The notes under the pieces are model-generated. The model was not told the origin of the DNA. It saw nothing but the letters and a program-made list of their open reading frames with translations, and did no database searches. A program made the position numbers and the translations under genes. From UBA8514 sp034933685 (GTDB lineage: Bacteria; Bacillota; Clostridia; Lachnospirales; Anaerotignaceae): a stretch of DNA of 64,000 nucleotides. The DNA lies in assembly GCA_034933685.1 (NCBI GenBank), contig JAYFNB010000018.1, positions 124,001 through 188,000 on the forward strand, read 5' to 3'. How positions within the stretch are numbered: position 1 is the first letter of the stretch; each line of letters opens with the position of its first letter. Positions 42,431 to 50,345 of the stretch are shown here, one piece after another.

Positions 42431-43504
42431 TTGAGCAAAGGCAAAGTTGTTGTGGGTATGTCTGGAGGCGTTGATAGTTCAGTTACAGCATACCTTTTAA
42501 AGCAGGAAGGCTACGAGGTTATTGGTGCTACAATGCAGATTTGGCAGGACGAGCCTGTTGAACCCGAAGACGGAGGCTGCTGTGGACTTTCGGCAGTTGA
42601 TGATGCAAGGCGAGTGGCTAATATGCTGGATATACCTTATTATGTGATGAATTTTAAAAATGAGTTTAAGTGTACAGTTATAGATTATTTTGTGGACGAA
42701 TATCTGCATGGACGAACACCTAACCCATGTATTGCCTGTAACAGATATGTTAAATGGCAGGCACTTTTAAACAGAAGCATGGAAATAGGTGCGGACTATA
42801 TTGCAACAGGACATTATGCCAAAATTGAGGTTTTTCCAAAAACAGGTCGTTACACTCTTAGAATGTCCGATGCTAAGGCAAAAGACCAGACATATGTGCT
42901 TTACAACCTTACACAGGAACAGCTTAAAAAAACTTTAATGCCAATTGGTGAATACAATAAGGACGAAGTAAGAAAAATTGCCGAGGAAATAGGACTTAGA
43001 GTTGCAAACAAGCCAGACAGTATGGAAATTTGTTTTATACCCGACGATGATTATGGAAAATTCATTGAAGAAAACTCTGACAAAAAAATATCACAAGGTA
43101 ACTTTGTTGATATGGATGGAAAAATTTTGGGCAGACACAAGGGGATTGTATATTATACTGTGGGGCAGAGAAAAGGTCTTGGCATAGCTTTTGGAAAGCC
43201 CATGTTTGTTTATGAAATACGCCCTAAAACCAATGAGGTTGTACTTTGCGAAAATTCAAGCTTATTTAAAACAACGGTGCGTGCCAACAGAGTTAATTTT
43301 ATGGCATTTGAAACAATAGAGGGCGAAGTGCGCTTTGAAGCAAAAATACGTTATAGCCATAAGAAAGCACCGTGTATAGTTAGGGTTATTGACGAAGACA
43401 CCATAGAGTGTGTGTTTGATGAACCTCAAAGAGCAATTACACCTGGTCAGGCACTTGTTGTATATGACGGAGATTATGTGGTTTGTGGTGGAACAATATA
43501 TTAA
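42431..43504 (+). CDS. mnmA: tRNA-specific 2-thiouridylase MnmA
   Basis: Makes s2U34 in tRNA-Lys, -Glu and -Gln using sulfur from a cysteine desulfurase. 357 aa. ATP motif VVGMSGGVDSSVTAYLL; catalytic cysteines C100 (NPCIACNRYVKW) and C201 (MEICFIPDDDY); HKGIVYYTVGQRKGLG near the C-terminal part. TTG start after GCGGTGAT. Placement after nifS-nifU suggests the desulfurase also serves tRNA thiolation. Confidence 0.96.
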   Translation: MSKGKVVVGMSGGVDSSVTAYLLKQEGYEVIGATMQIWQDEPVEPEDGGCCGLSAVDDARRVANMLDIPYYVMNFKNEFKCTVIDYFVDEYLHGRTPNPCIACNRYVKWQALLNRSMEIGADYIATGHYAKIEVFPKTGRYTLRMSDAKAKDQTYVLYNLTQEQLKKTLMPIGEYNKDEVRKIAEEIGLRVANKPDSMEICFIPDDDYGKFIEENSDKKISQGNFVDMDGKILGRHKGIVYYTVGQRKGLGIAFGKPMFVYEIRPKTNEVVLCENSSLFKTTVRANRVNFMAFETIEGEVRFEAKIRYSHKKAPCIVRVIDEDTIECVFDEPQRAITPGQALVVYDGDYVVCGGTIY

Positions 43505-43525
43505 AATTATTACTTTTATTTTTTC

Positions 43526-43553
43526 TTGCGTTATGGGAAAAATGTGGTATAAT
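43526..43553 (+). promoter_or_regulatory. Sigma-A promoter for glyA with extended -10
   Basis: TTGCGT (43526-43531), 16-bp spacer, TGg-TATAAT (43545-43553). The transcript would carry a leader of about 120 nt. Confidence 0.72.
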
Positions 43554-43557
43554 ATCG

Positions 43558-43649
43558 ATATGTGTCTTTAAAATGGACATATGTTCTCCAAGTGTGGGCA
43601 TATGACTATGGCGAACGCACTTTTATTTATTTTGGCATTTGCTTGCCAA
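43558..43649 (+). promoter_or_regulatory. Structured glyA leader with terminator-like hairpin
   Basis: AAGTGTG (43590-43596) / CGCACTT (43616-43622), 7 bp with one G-U, is followed by TTATTTATTTT. A second hairpin TTGGCA/TGCCAA (43632-43649) follows. Upstream, ATATGT (43558-43563) can pair with ACATAT (43577-43582), while the self-complementary CATATG copies near 43579 and 43599 can pair with each other instead and disrupt the terminator-like stem. This is the layout of an attenuator; the ligand is unknown. Confidence 0.45.
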
Positions 43650-43680
43650 TATTTTAATTTAAATACGGAGGATGATATTG

Positions 43681-44916
43681 ATGGATTTAGAATTCGGTGA
43701 AGTAAGAAAAAGCGACCCTGAGCTTGCGGAAGCAATTGTGAAAGAGCTTGGAAGACAGAGGAATAATATAGAGCTTATAGCATCTGAAAATTTTGTTTCA
43801 AAGGCAGTTATGGAAGCAATGGGCTCACCTCTTACAAATAAATATGCAGAAGGTTACCCAGGTAAACGTTATTACGGCGGTTGTAAGGAAGTTGACGTTG
43901 CAGAAAACCTTGCTATTGAAAGAGCAAAACAGCTTTTTGGTTGTGATCATGTAAATGTTCAGCCTCATTCTGGTGCATCGGCAAACACTGCTGTTTATTT
44001 TGCTATGCTTAAACCAGGAGATACTATAATGGGTATGAACCTTAATCATGGTGGACATCTTACTCATGGAAGCCCTGTTAATATTTCGGGCAAATACTTC
44101 AATATTGTGCCTTATGGCGTAGACGAAACAGGCTTCATTGACTATGATGAGCTTGAAAAAATTGCAATTGAAACAAAACCTAAGATGATAGTTGCAGGTG
44201 CAAGCGCATATGCAAGAACAATTGACTTCCCACGCCTTCAGGCAATTTCAAAAGAGGTTGGGGCCTATCTTTTGGTGGATATTGCTCATATTGCAGGGCT
44301 TGTGGTTGCTGGCGAGCATCCATCTCCAGTACCATATGCCGATTTTGTGACAACAACAACGCACAAAACCTTGAGAGGACCAAGAGGCGGAATGATTATG
44401 TGCAAGGCAGAATATGCACAGGCTATTGATAAGGCTATTTTCCCAGGACTTCAAGGCGGACCACTTATGCACGTTATTGCGGCAAAAGCAGTATGCTTTA
44501 AGGAAGCTTTACAGCCTGAGTATAAGGCGTATATAAAGCAAGTTGTTAAAAATGCTGTAGCTCTTTCAGATGGTTTAAAGGCTAACGGAATTGATATTGT
44601 TTCAGGTGGTACAGATAATCACCTTATGCTTGTTGATTTAAGAAGTGTTAACCTTACTGGAAAAGAAGCTGAAAAACTTCTTGATGAGGTTGGAGTTACA
44701 TGCAACAAAAATACAATTCCTTTTGATCCACAAAGCCCATTTGTTACAAGCGGTATTCGTGTTGGAACACCAGCGGTTACAAGCCGTGGCATGAAGGAAG
44801 AAGACATGAAGGAAATTGCTGATATAATTGCAATGGTGCTTAAAGACTTTGATGCAAACAAAGAAGAAGCAAGAAAAAAAGTTGCCGCTCTTACAAATAA
44901 ACATCCATTATATTAA
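43681..44916 (+). CDS. glyA: Serine hydroxymethyltransferase
   Basis: PLP enzyme interconverting serine + THF with glycine + methylene-THF. 411 aa. PLP lysine K229 in TTTTHKTLRGPRGGMI; N-terminal IELIASENFVSKAVMEAMGS and NKYAEGYPGKRYYGG are diagnostic. The start at 43681 has GGAGG at the right distance; an ATG at 43672 is too close to it. A strong terminator follows. Confidence 0.97.
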   Translation: MDLEFGEVRKSDPELAEAIVKELGRQRNNIELIASENFVSKAVMEAMGSPLTNKYAEGYPGKRYYGGCKEVDVAENLAIERAKQLFGCDHVNVQPHSGASANTAVYFAMLKPGDTIMGMNLNHGGHLTHGSPVNISGKYFNIVPYGVDETGFIDYDELEKIAIETKPKMIVAGASAYARTIDFPRLQAISKEVGAYLLVDIAHIAGLVVAGEHPSPVPYADFVTTTTHKTLRGPRGGMIMCKAEYAQAIDKAIFPGLQGGPLMHVIAAKAVCFKEALQPEYKAYIKQVVKNAVALSDGLKANGIDIVSGGTDNHLMLVDLRSVNLTGKEAEKLLDEVGVTCNKNTIPFDPQSPFVTSGIRVGTPAVTSRGMKEEDMKEIADIIAMVLKDFDANKEEARKKVAALTNKHPLY

Positions 44917-44921
44917 ATTTG

Positions 44922-44950
44922 AAAAGCCCTGTTTATTCAGGGCTTTTGCT
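44922..44950 (+). terminator. Intrinsic terminator after glyA
   Basis: AAAAGCCCTG (44922-44931) / CAGGGCTTTT (44938-44947), perfect 10-bp stem, 6-nt loop, then TTTTGCTTTT. Confidence 0.92.
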
Positions 44951-44954
44951 TTTC

Positions 44955-44983
44955 TTGACAATAACGTGTATTCATACTAAAAT
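44955..44983 (+). promoter_or_regulatory. Sigma-A promoter for the CorC-type gene
   Basis: TTGACA (44955-44960), 17-bp spacer, TAAAAT (44978-44983), directly after the glyA terminator. It rules out start codons upstream of about 44990. Confidence 0.82.
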
Positions 44984-45023
44984 GGTAAGCATATATACGA
45001 AAATTTGGGAGGACAAAAATATT

Positions 45024-46346
45024 TTGAGCGTAAGTATAATAATTATTATTGCAATAATTGTTGTTTACGGATTTTTAAAAATACTAGAAACAGCATTTAT
45101 TGAAATAAATATAAATAAAATTAAATTTGCCGCAGACAGTGGAGATGAAATGTATTCTGCACTTTATGAGCATTTAAAAAAAATAGATAGCCTCACAGCG
45201 TCTATTCAGTTTGGTGCAATTTTGTGTTGTATAGGTGCGGCCATTATTAGTATGAAAACTTTTTTACCATCAACTACTAAAATTTTTGTTGGGTTTGGAA
45301 TAAATTCCTTAGTAGCAGCCTTTTTTGCTGGGGCAGTAATTGTTGTTGTGCTTGCAATGCTTTTGTTGCTTTTTGGCAATCTTTTGCCTAAAAAAATTGG
45401 TATAAGGCACTGTGAGAATATGGTTTTTTCAACAATACGCCAAATAACGGTTATTTCTGCAATTCTAAGTCCTGCCGTTATGCTTTGCCTTGGTTTATCA
45501 CATTTATTCGGCAGGGGTTTAGGTATTAATCCAAGGGAAGAAGATGATAATGTAACTGAAGAGGAAATACGTTTTTTGGTGGATGCAGGCGAGGATAACG
45601 GTGCTATTGACGAAAATGAAAAGGAAATGATTAACAATATTTTTGAGTTTGACAATACACTTGTTGGAGATGTTGCAACACATAGAACTGATATTGTAGC
45701 CGTTGGGTTAAATTCTACACTAGAAGATATCTTAACAATAATTAGCGAAGAAAAGTTTTCAAGAATACCTGTTTATGATGAAAATATTGATGACATAATT
45801 GGTTTTTTTCGTGTAAGAGATTTGCTGAAATTTTATGCAGATGGCAGTAATGGGAAAAATTTTAAATTTAATGATATAATACTCGAACCATATTTTGTGC
45901 CATTTTCAAAAAAAACAGATGAACTTTTTGAGGATATGCAAAAAAACAAGGTGCAAATGGCTATTGTTATTGATGAGTATGGCGGTACGGCAGGTATTGT
46001 AACAATGGAGGACTTAATTGAAGAAATAGTAGGTAATATATTTGACGAATATGATGTTGACGAAGAAGAAATTCGTGAAATTGATGAAAATACATTTCTT
46101 GTAAAGGGAACAACACAAATTGATGAAGTTGAGGAGTTATTTAACATTAAATTTGAAGACAACAGTTACTATGATACAATAGGCGGTTTTATAATTGGCC
46201 AACTTGGCAGAATACCTGACGAAGAGGAACGCCCTAAAATTACTGTTGGAAATTTAGAATTTAAAATTGAAAAAATAGACGACAAAAGAATCGAGCTCAT
46301 CAAAATTCACAAAATCATAGAAGTTAATGAGACTAATCTTCAATAA
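45024..46346 (+). CDS. CNNM/CorC-type transporter-associated membrane protein (HlyC/CorC family)
   Basis: 440 aa. DUF21/CNNM transmembrane domain with about four helices (about 1-155), then a CBS pair (from EEEIRFLVDAGEDNGAIDEN to EEIVGNIFDEYD) and a CorC_HlyC domain at the C-terminus (IDENTFLVKGTTQIDEVEEL). Family members are implicated in Mg2+/Co2+ homeostasis; the older hemolysin name is misleading. TTG start at 45024 with GGGAGG 11 bp upstream, chosen because the promoter lies downstream of earlier in-frame starts. Confidence 0.9.
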   Translation: MSVSIIIIIAIIVVYGFLKILETAFIEININKIKFAADSGDEMYSALYEHLKKIDSLTASIQFGAILCCIGAAIISMKTFLPSTTKIFVGFGINSLVAAFFAGAVIVVVLAMLLLLFGNLLPKKIGIRHCENMVFSTIRQITVISAILSPAVMLCLGLSHLFGRGLGINPREEDDNVTEEEIRFLVDAGEDNGAIDENEKEMINNIFEFDNTLVGDVATHRTDIVAVGLNSTLEDILTIISEEKFSRIPVYDENIDDIIGFFRVRDLLKFYADGSNGKNFKFNDIILEPYFVPFSKKTDELFEDMQKNKVQMAIVIDEYGGTAGIVTMEDLIEEIVGNIFDEYDVDEEEIREIDENTFLVKGTTQIDEVEELFNIKFEDNSYYDTIGGFIIGQLGRIPDEEERPKITVGNLEFKIEKIDDKRIELIKIHKIIEVNETNLQ

Positions 46347-46356
46347 AAATAGTTTG

Positions 46357-46393
46357 AGAACATTGGAAGAAATTTCGATGTTCTTTATTTTTT
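46357..46393 (+). terminator. Intrinsic terminator after the CorC-type gene
   Basis: AGAACAT (46357-46363) / ATGTTCT (46378-46384) with inner GAA/TTC pairing, then TTATTTTTTT. Confidence 0.78.
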
Positions 46394-46422
46394 TAAAAAA
46401 GACATAATAATTGTAGATGTTT

Positions 46423-46457
46423 AATTTCAAAAAATTTCAAATCCTCAAAATTTCAAA
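46423..46457 (+). repeat. Three copies of AATTTCAAA upstream of spoIVB
   Basis: Copies at 46423-46431, 46433-46441 and 46449-46457 in an AT-rich 200-bp gap. May be chance in such sequence, or a binding array. The rest of the gap has no clear sporulation-sigma promoter, only a near-match described among the rejected items. Confidence 0.4.
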
Positions 46458-46547
46458 AACCTTATAAAAACGTATATTCATATAATTATTGTCTGCATAG
46501 CAAGGTGTGTTTAGGGTCATCTTAAACCATGAGGAGGGTGAAAAGCT

Positions 46548-47801
46548 ATGCGGAAAAAAGCAGTTTGTGTGATATTGGCATTTGTATTTTTGCTTTTGGG
46601 TACGGCAGCAATTGCTGTTGAAATTATTATACCCGAAAGAATAAATTTAATTGCGGGTGCTGAACAATCTATATGCTATAATGTTCCTCTTAGAGCAAAT
46701 CTTTACAATGAAGAAAATATTATAGTGTCTGGAATGGAAACAGAGCCTGTTAAAGAAAATATAGTCATAGATTTAAACAAAACTACTATTGTTACCCCAA
46801 AACAAGAGGGAACTGCAGTGGCAGAAATTTCAGCCTTTGGTATACCTTTAAAAACGGTTTCTGTTAATATTCTTCCTCAAACCAAGGTTGTTACCTGCGG
46901 TAAGGTTGTTGGTGTTGTAATGAAAACTGAAGGAATAATGGTTCTAGGTACGGGCAGCGTTAAAAATGAAGATGGTAAGGTTACTAAACCTTCAGAAGGG
47001 ATAATTAAAACTGGAGATATAATTATAAGCTGCAACGGAACAGCGGTAACAGAAAAAGAGGAGCTGAAAAATGCAGTAAGTGCTACAGAGGGTAATGCAC
47101 TTAACCTTGAAGTAAAGCGAAATGACAATCTTTTGGATTTGAAGATTATGCCTGTGCAAAATGAATATGGCGAATATAAAATCGGAGCATGGGTGCGAGA
47201 CTCGACACAAGGACTTGGAACAGTAACATTTATTGAACCAAAAAGTGGGAAATTTGCCGCACTTGGTCATGGGGTTTATGACGTGGACACAAAGGAATTG
47301 ATACCTGTTGCAGAAGGTGTTGTTACTTTGTCACAGCTTTCTGGTGTTAAAAAAGGTGAAAGCGGTGAGCCAGGAGAAATAATAGGCATGTTGGACAAGG
47401 AAAATATAATTGGTGAAGTTTCAACAAACACTTCAAGCGGAATTTTTGGAACAATGAATGCCAGTGGCATAAAAAGCCTTAAAGGAGAGGAATTGGAAAT
47501 AGGGCTTATGCAGGATGTTAATGAAGGAAGCGCAGTGATACGAAGTGATGTTATTGGTGGAGAGGTAAAGGATTACTCTATTAACATCGAAAGTATAAGC
47601 AGATTTGGTACTAGTGCTGATAAAGGCATGGTTATAAGAATTACAGATGATAGATTAATTGAAGAAACTGGTGGAATAATTCAAGGAATGAGTGGAAGCC
47701 CAATAATTCAAAATGGGAAACTTATTGGTGCTGTAACACATGTTTTTGTAAACGATGCGAAAAAGGGATATGGTATCTTCATTGAAAACATGATTAAATA
47801 A
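46548..47801 (+). CDS. spoIVB: SpoIVB peptidase
   Basis: Serine peptidase (family S55) secreted from the forespore that triggers pro-sigma-K processing. 417 aa. N-terminal hydrophobic anchor (about 5-25), a PDZ domain (about 115-205, EGIIKTGDIIISCNGTAV), then the peptidase domain with AALGHGVYD and GMSGSPIIQNGKLIGAVTHV (nucleophile Ser near 382-384). GGAGGGTGA precedes the ATG. In most endospore formers spo0A follows directly; here a minus-strand gene intervenes. Confidence 0.94.
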   Translation: MRKKAVCVILAFVFLLLGTAAIAVEIIIPERINLIAGAEQSICYNVPLRANLYNEENIIVSGMETEPVKENIVIDLNKTTIVTPKQEGTAVAEISAFGIPLKTVSVNILPQTKVVTCGKVVGVVMKTEGIMVLGTGSVKNEDGKVTKPSEGIIKTGDIIISCNGTAVTEKEELKNAVSATEGNALNLEVKRNDNLLDLKIMPVQNEYGEYKIGAWVRDSTQGLGTVTFIEPKSGKFAALGHGVYDVDTKELIPVAEGVVTLSQLSGVKKGESGEPGEIIGMLDKENIIGEVSTNTSSGIFGTMNASGIKSLKGEELEIGLMQDVNEGSAVIRSDVIGGEVKDYSINIESISRFGTSADKGMVIRITDDRLIEETGGIIQGMSGSPIIQNGKLIGAVTHVFVNDAKKGYGIFIENMIK

Positions 47802-47845
47802 GTGCAGCCAAGGGGACACAGATGTGCCCCCATTTGCACTTTTAA
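47800..47845. terminator. Bidirectional terminator between spoIVB and the deaminase gene
   Basis: AAGTGCA (47800-47806) / TGCACTT (47835-47841) with an inner GGGG/CCCC stem, and a T-rich tail. It separates convergent genes. Confidence 0.8.
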
Positions 47846-47846
47846 T

Positions 47847-49127
47847 TTAATATAAAATTTTTTTAATTTCTTTTATTTTTGCAATGACTGCTTCAATGTC
47901 TATGGTTTTAAATTCGCCTTTCTCATATAAAACTTTTCCGTTAGCCATTGTTAGCAAAACATTTTCAGGTAGTGAAGCATAAACAATGCCGTTAAGCATA
48001 TCTGTAACTGGCTGAAGATTTGGAGAATTAAAGTCCACTACAAAAAGATCGGCATTTTTGCCTACTGCGATTTCACCAGTATTATTACGTCCTTGAGAAA
48101 TAGCACCATTTTTAGTAGCAATCTTAATAATATCATTAGAGGTTAAAAGAGAAGCATCTTTATGAACACCTTTTTGGAGAAGAATTGCTGTTTTCATATC
48201 CTCCATAAAATTAAGATTATCATTAGAGGCTGCACCATCAGTACCAAGTGTTACGTTTATGCCGCTTTTTTGAAGCCGTACAATGTCAGCAATGCCGCTG
48301 CCTAATTTAAGATTGCTTATTGGGCAATGGGCAACGCTGACATTTTTTTCTTTTAAAATATAGAGGTCGTCATCGCTTAGATAAACGCAATGTGCGGCCG
48401 TAGTTGGATTATAAAATACACCAAAGTCTGAAAAAAACTTTGCAGGAGTTTTTCCATGTCGTTTTATACATGCATCAGTTTCACTTTGAGTTTCGGATAA
48501 ATGCAGTTGAATATTTGAACCTGTATTTTTAGCGATTTCAGCTAGTTTTTCCACTTTTTTTGGGTCTGAAGTATATTCGGCATGAATGCACATATCTATT
48601 TTAATTTGACCATCATTTTTGTTGTTAAATTCCTTATGGAAGTCATAAAGAACACTGGAAGAAATTGAATATTTATTTTTAAGACTGTCATTAAAAGCAA
48701 AACCATCCATAGCTATGTTGCCGTTTATCCCACTTTCAATAAGAGCAGTACAAATTTTTTGGCTATAGTAATACATATCATTAAATGAAGTTACACCGCA
48801 TTTTATCATTTCTGCAATTCCAAGCAAAGCACCATAATACACAAATTCTTCCGTAAGTTTTGCTTCTGTTGGGAAAATTGCTGTGGTAAGCCAGTCGCTA
48901 AGTGAAAGATTTCCGCCTAGGCTTCTAAGCAAAGTCATAGGAACATGGCAATGAGTATTAATAAAACCGGGCATTAAAAGCATGCCTGTACCATCAAAAG
49001 TTCTGTCAAAGGTTCCTGCTGGCCGCGTTTTTCCAATGTAGCTTATTGTGCTGTTCGTAACCTCTAAAAACATATCATTTTGTATTTCTCCGCTGCTTGA
49101 CAATATATTAATATTTTTAAATAACAT
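47847..49127 (-). CDS. mtaD: Amidohydrolase, 5-methylthioadenosine / S-adenosylhomocysteine deaminase-like
   Basis: 426-aa metal-dependent amidohydrolase of the TrzN/MtaD family. Metal motif GFINTHCHVPMTLLRSLGGN, then SDWLTTAIFPTEAKLTEEFV. Later ligands: CIHAEYTS, HCVYLSDDD and LGTDGAASNDNLNFMEDM. MtaD proteins deaminate MTA or SAH to inosine analogues; other members act on cytosine, guanine or triazines, so the substrate is uncertain. Start at 49127 follows AGAGGTGA. It sits between spoIVB and spo0A on the opposite strand. Confidence 0.88.
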   Translation of the reverse strand: MLFKNINILSSSGEIQNDMFLEVTNSTISYIGKTRPAGTFDRTFDGTGMLLMPGFINTHCHVPMTLLRSLGGNLSLSDWLTTAIFPTEAKLTEEFVYYGALLGIAEMIKCGVTSFNDMYYYSQKICTALIESGINGNIAMDGFAFNDSLKNKYSISSSVLYDFHKEFNNKNDGQIKIDMCIHAEYTSDPKKVEKLAEIAKNTGSNIQLHLSETQSETDACIKRHGKTPAKFFSDFGVFYNPTTAAHCVYLSDDDLYILKEKNVSVAHCPISNLKLGSGIADIVRLQKSGINVTLGTDGAASNDNLNFMEDMKTAILLQKGVHKDASLLTSNDIIKIATKNGAISQGRNNTGEIAVGKNADLFVVDFNSPNLQPVTDMLNGIVYASLPENVLLTMANGKVLYEKGEFKTIDIEAVIAKIKEIKKILY

Positions 49128-49146
49128 GACATTCACCTCTAATATA

Positions 49147-49174
49147 ATTATAGGTTTCGTGATAAATAAGTCAA
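49147..49174 (-). promoter_or_regulatory. Sigma-A promoter for the deaminase gene
   Basis: On the minus strand TTGACT (49169-49174), 16-bp spacer, TATAAT (49147-49152). It lies next to the Spo0A-box pair. Confidence 0.7.
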
Positions 49175-49181
49175 CAAAGAT

Positions 49182-49200
49182 ATTGTCGAGTATTGACAAA
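49182..49200. promoter_or_regulatory. Facing Spo0A-box-like sequences upstream of spo0A
   Basis: ATTGTCGAG (49182-49190, plus) and TTTGTCAAT (49192-49200, minus) each match the 0A box TTTGTCGAA at 7 of 9. Together they contain the inverted repeat TTGTC-N7-GACAA (49183-49199). About 40 bp downstream GCTGAAT (49236-49242) fits a sigma-H -10 (RNNGAAT), with a weak -35 GAAGATGTT (49216-49224). Autoregulation of spo0A is inferred. Confidence 0.5.
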
Positions 49201-49372
49201 AATAAAAAAATATGTGAAGATGTTTATGATAATGGGCTGAATTGTGGCATTATGGACTGGTTAAACTGGCGGGGAGAGATACGAAAACTTATAAAAACAA
49301 TTTTTTAAGTATATTAATTAGCGTTTAACTAGATAATTAAAAGCAGAATTGTTACAGGCGGAGGTGCTTGAT

Positions 49373-50191
49373 GTGGAAAAACACAGAATTAGGATTTTGA
49401 TTGCGGATAACGATAAAAGCTTTGCAAATATGGTTAAAGAAAGTATTGATGCAGACGGTGAGATGGAGGTTGTTGCCATAACAACAAATGGCGAAGCAAC
49501 GCTGAAAAGAATTATGGAACTTGCACCGGACATTGCTCTTATAGATTTGGTTATGCCTGTAAATGATGGATTATGGATATTGGAAGAACTTGAAGAGGCT
49601 GGCTTTACACAAACTGGTGTAATTGCCATGAGTGGATTTGAAAGTGATACAGTTTCACAAATGGCGATAGACCTTGGTGCAAAATATTTTTTGGTTAAGC
49701 CATTTAGTGCCGTTTGTTTAAAACGGAGAGTTGCTCAAGTATATAAAAGCATGAAGGCACAGGAATGCAAAATGCAGAGCAATGTGCAGCTACAAATTAT
49801 TCCAACCTTTAAAACTGAAGAATTGAAGGAAAACAGCGAGGACAGCACTGAATACATAGTATCTGATATCATAAGCAGACTTGGAATTTCACCAAGCCTT
49901 AAGGGATATTATTATATTCGAAGTTCTGTTATGATGATTTTAAATGAAGAGGACACAGCTATGGGGATAACAAAACGTATTTATCCTGATGTTGCAAAGG
50001 AATATAAAACAAGCGCAGGTAAAGTTGAACGTGCCATGCGTCATGCTATTGATTCTTCATGGAAAAAAGATGAAGGAGAAGGGTGCGCCAGTGTTTTTGG
50101 ATGCGCTTTTCCTAAAAAACCGACAAATGGACAATTGCTTGCGAATATTGTCGAATATGTTAAATTAAGACACCTTAAAAAAGTAATGTAG
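49373..50191 (+). CDS. spo0A: Sporulation master regulator Spo0A
   Basis: Response regulator that commits the cell to sporulation once phosphorylated. 272 aa. Receiver domain with Asp58 in DIALIDLVMP, switch Lys in AKYFLVKPFS. The effector domain (about 150-270) has the Spo0A-specific segments SRLGISPSLKGYYYIRSSV and GKVERAMRHAIDSSW. GTG start at 49373 after GGAGGTG; it gives the family N-terminus. Reads SAGKVERA where many relatives have TTPSRVERA. Confidence 0.96.
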   Translation: MEKHRIRILIADNDKSFANMVKESIDADGEMEVVAITTNGEATLKRIMELAPDIALIDLVMPVNDGLWILEELEEAGFTQTGVIAMSGFESDTVSQMAIDLGAKYFLVKPFSAVCLKRRVAQVYKSMKAQECKMQSNVQLQIIPTFKTEELKENSEDSTEYIVSDIISRLGISPSLKGYYYIRSSVMMILNEEDTAMGITKRIYPDVAKEYKTSAGKVERAMRHAIDSSWKKDEGEGCASVFGCAFPKKPTNGQLLANIVEYVKLRHLKKVM

Positions 50192-50245
50192 GAGTACTAT
50201 CACTCTAATTATATAGTTAATTAAGAATCTGTGGAATTACATAAA

Positions 50246-50283
50246 AAAAGCCTCACTTTGTGACAGCACAAGATAAGGCTTTT
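50246..50283. terminator. Bidirectional terminator between spo0A and rqcH
   Basis: AAAAGCCT (50246-50253) / AGGCTTTT (50276-50283) with inner TTGTG/CACAA. T-runs on both strands. A second A/T-only hairpin (ATTGTTT/AAACAAT, 50308-50329) lies nearer rqcH. Confidence 0.85.
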
Positions 50284-50345
50284 AAATTTACGAGAATTAT
50301 TGGAATTATTGTTTTTAATTTTAAACAATAGGGGGCTTTGTATAC

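Noticed and set aside
43595..43615. ZTP riboswitch upstream of glyA
   Set aside because: Only a short part resembles the first domain; the second conserved domain is absent in the short leader.
44919..45023. Longer N-terminus for the CorC-type protein starting in the glyA terminator
   Set aside because: A terminator and a promoter lie inside this stretch, and GGGAGG points to the TTG at 45024.
46461..46505. Possible sigma-G promoter (GTATA … CATAGCA) upstream of spoIVB
   Set aside because: The spacing is 19 bp rather than about 18 and the -10 breaks the CATnnTA pattern, so I do not call it.
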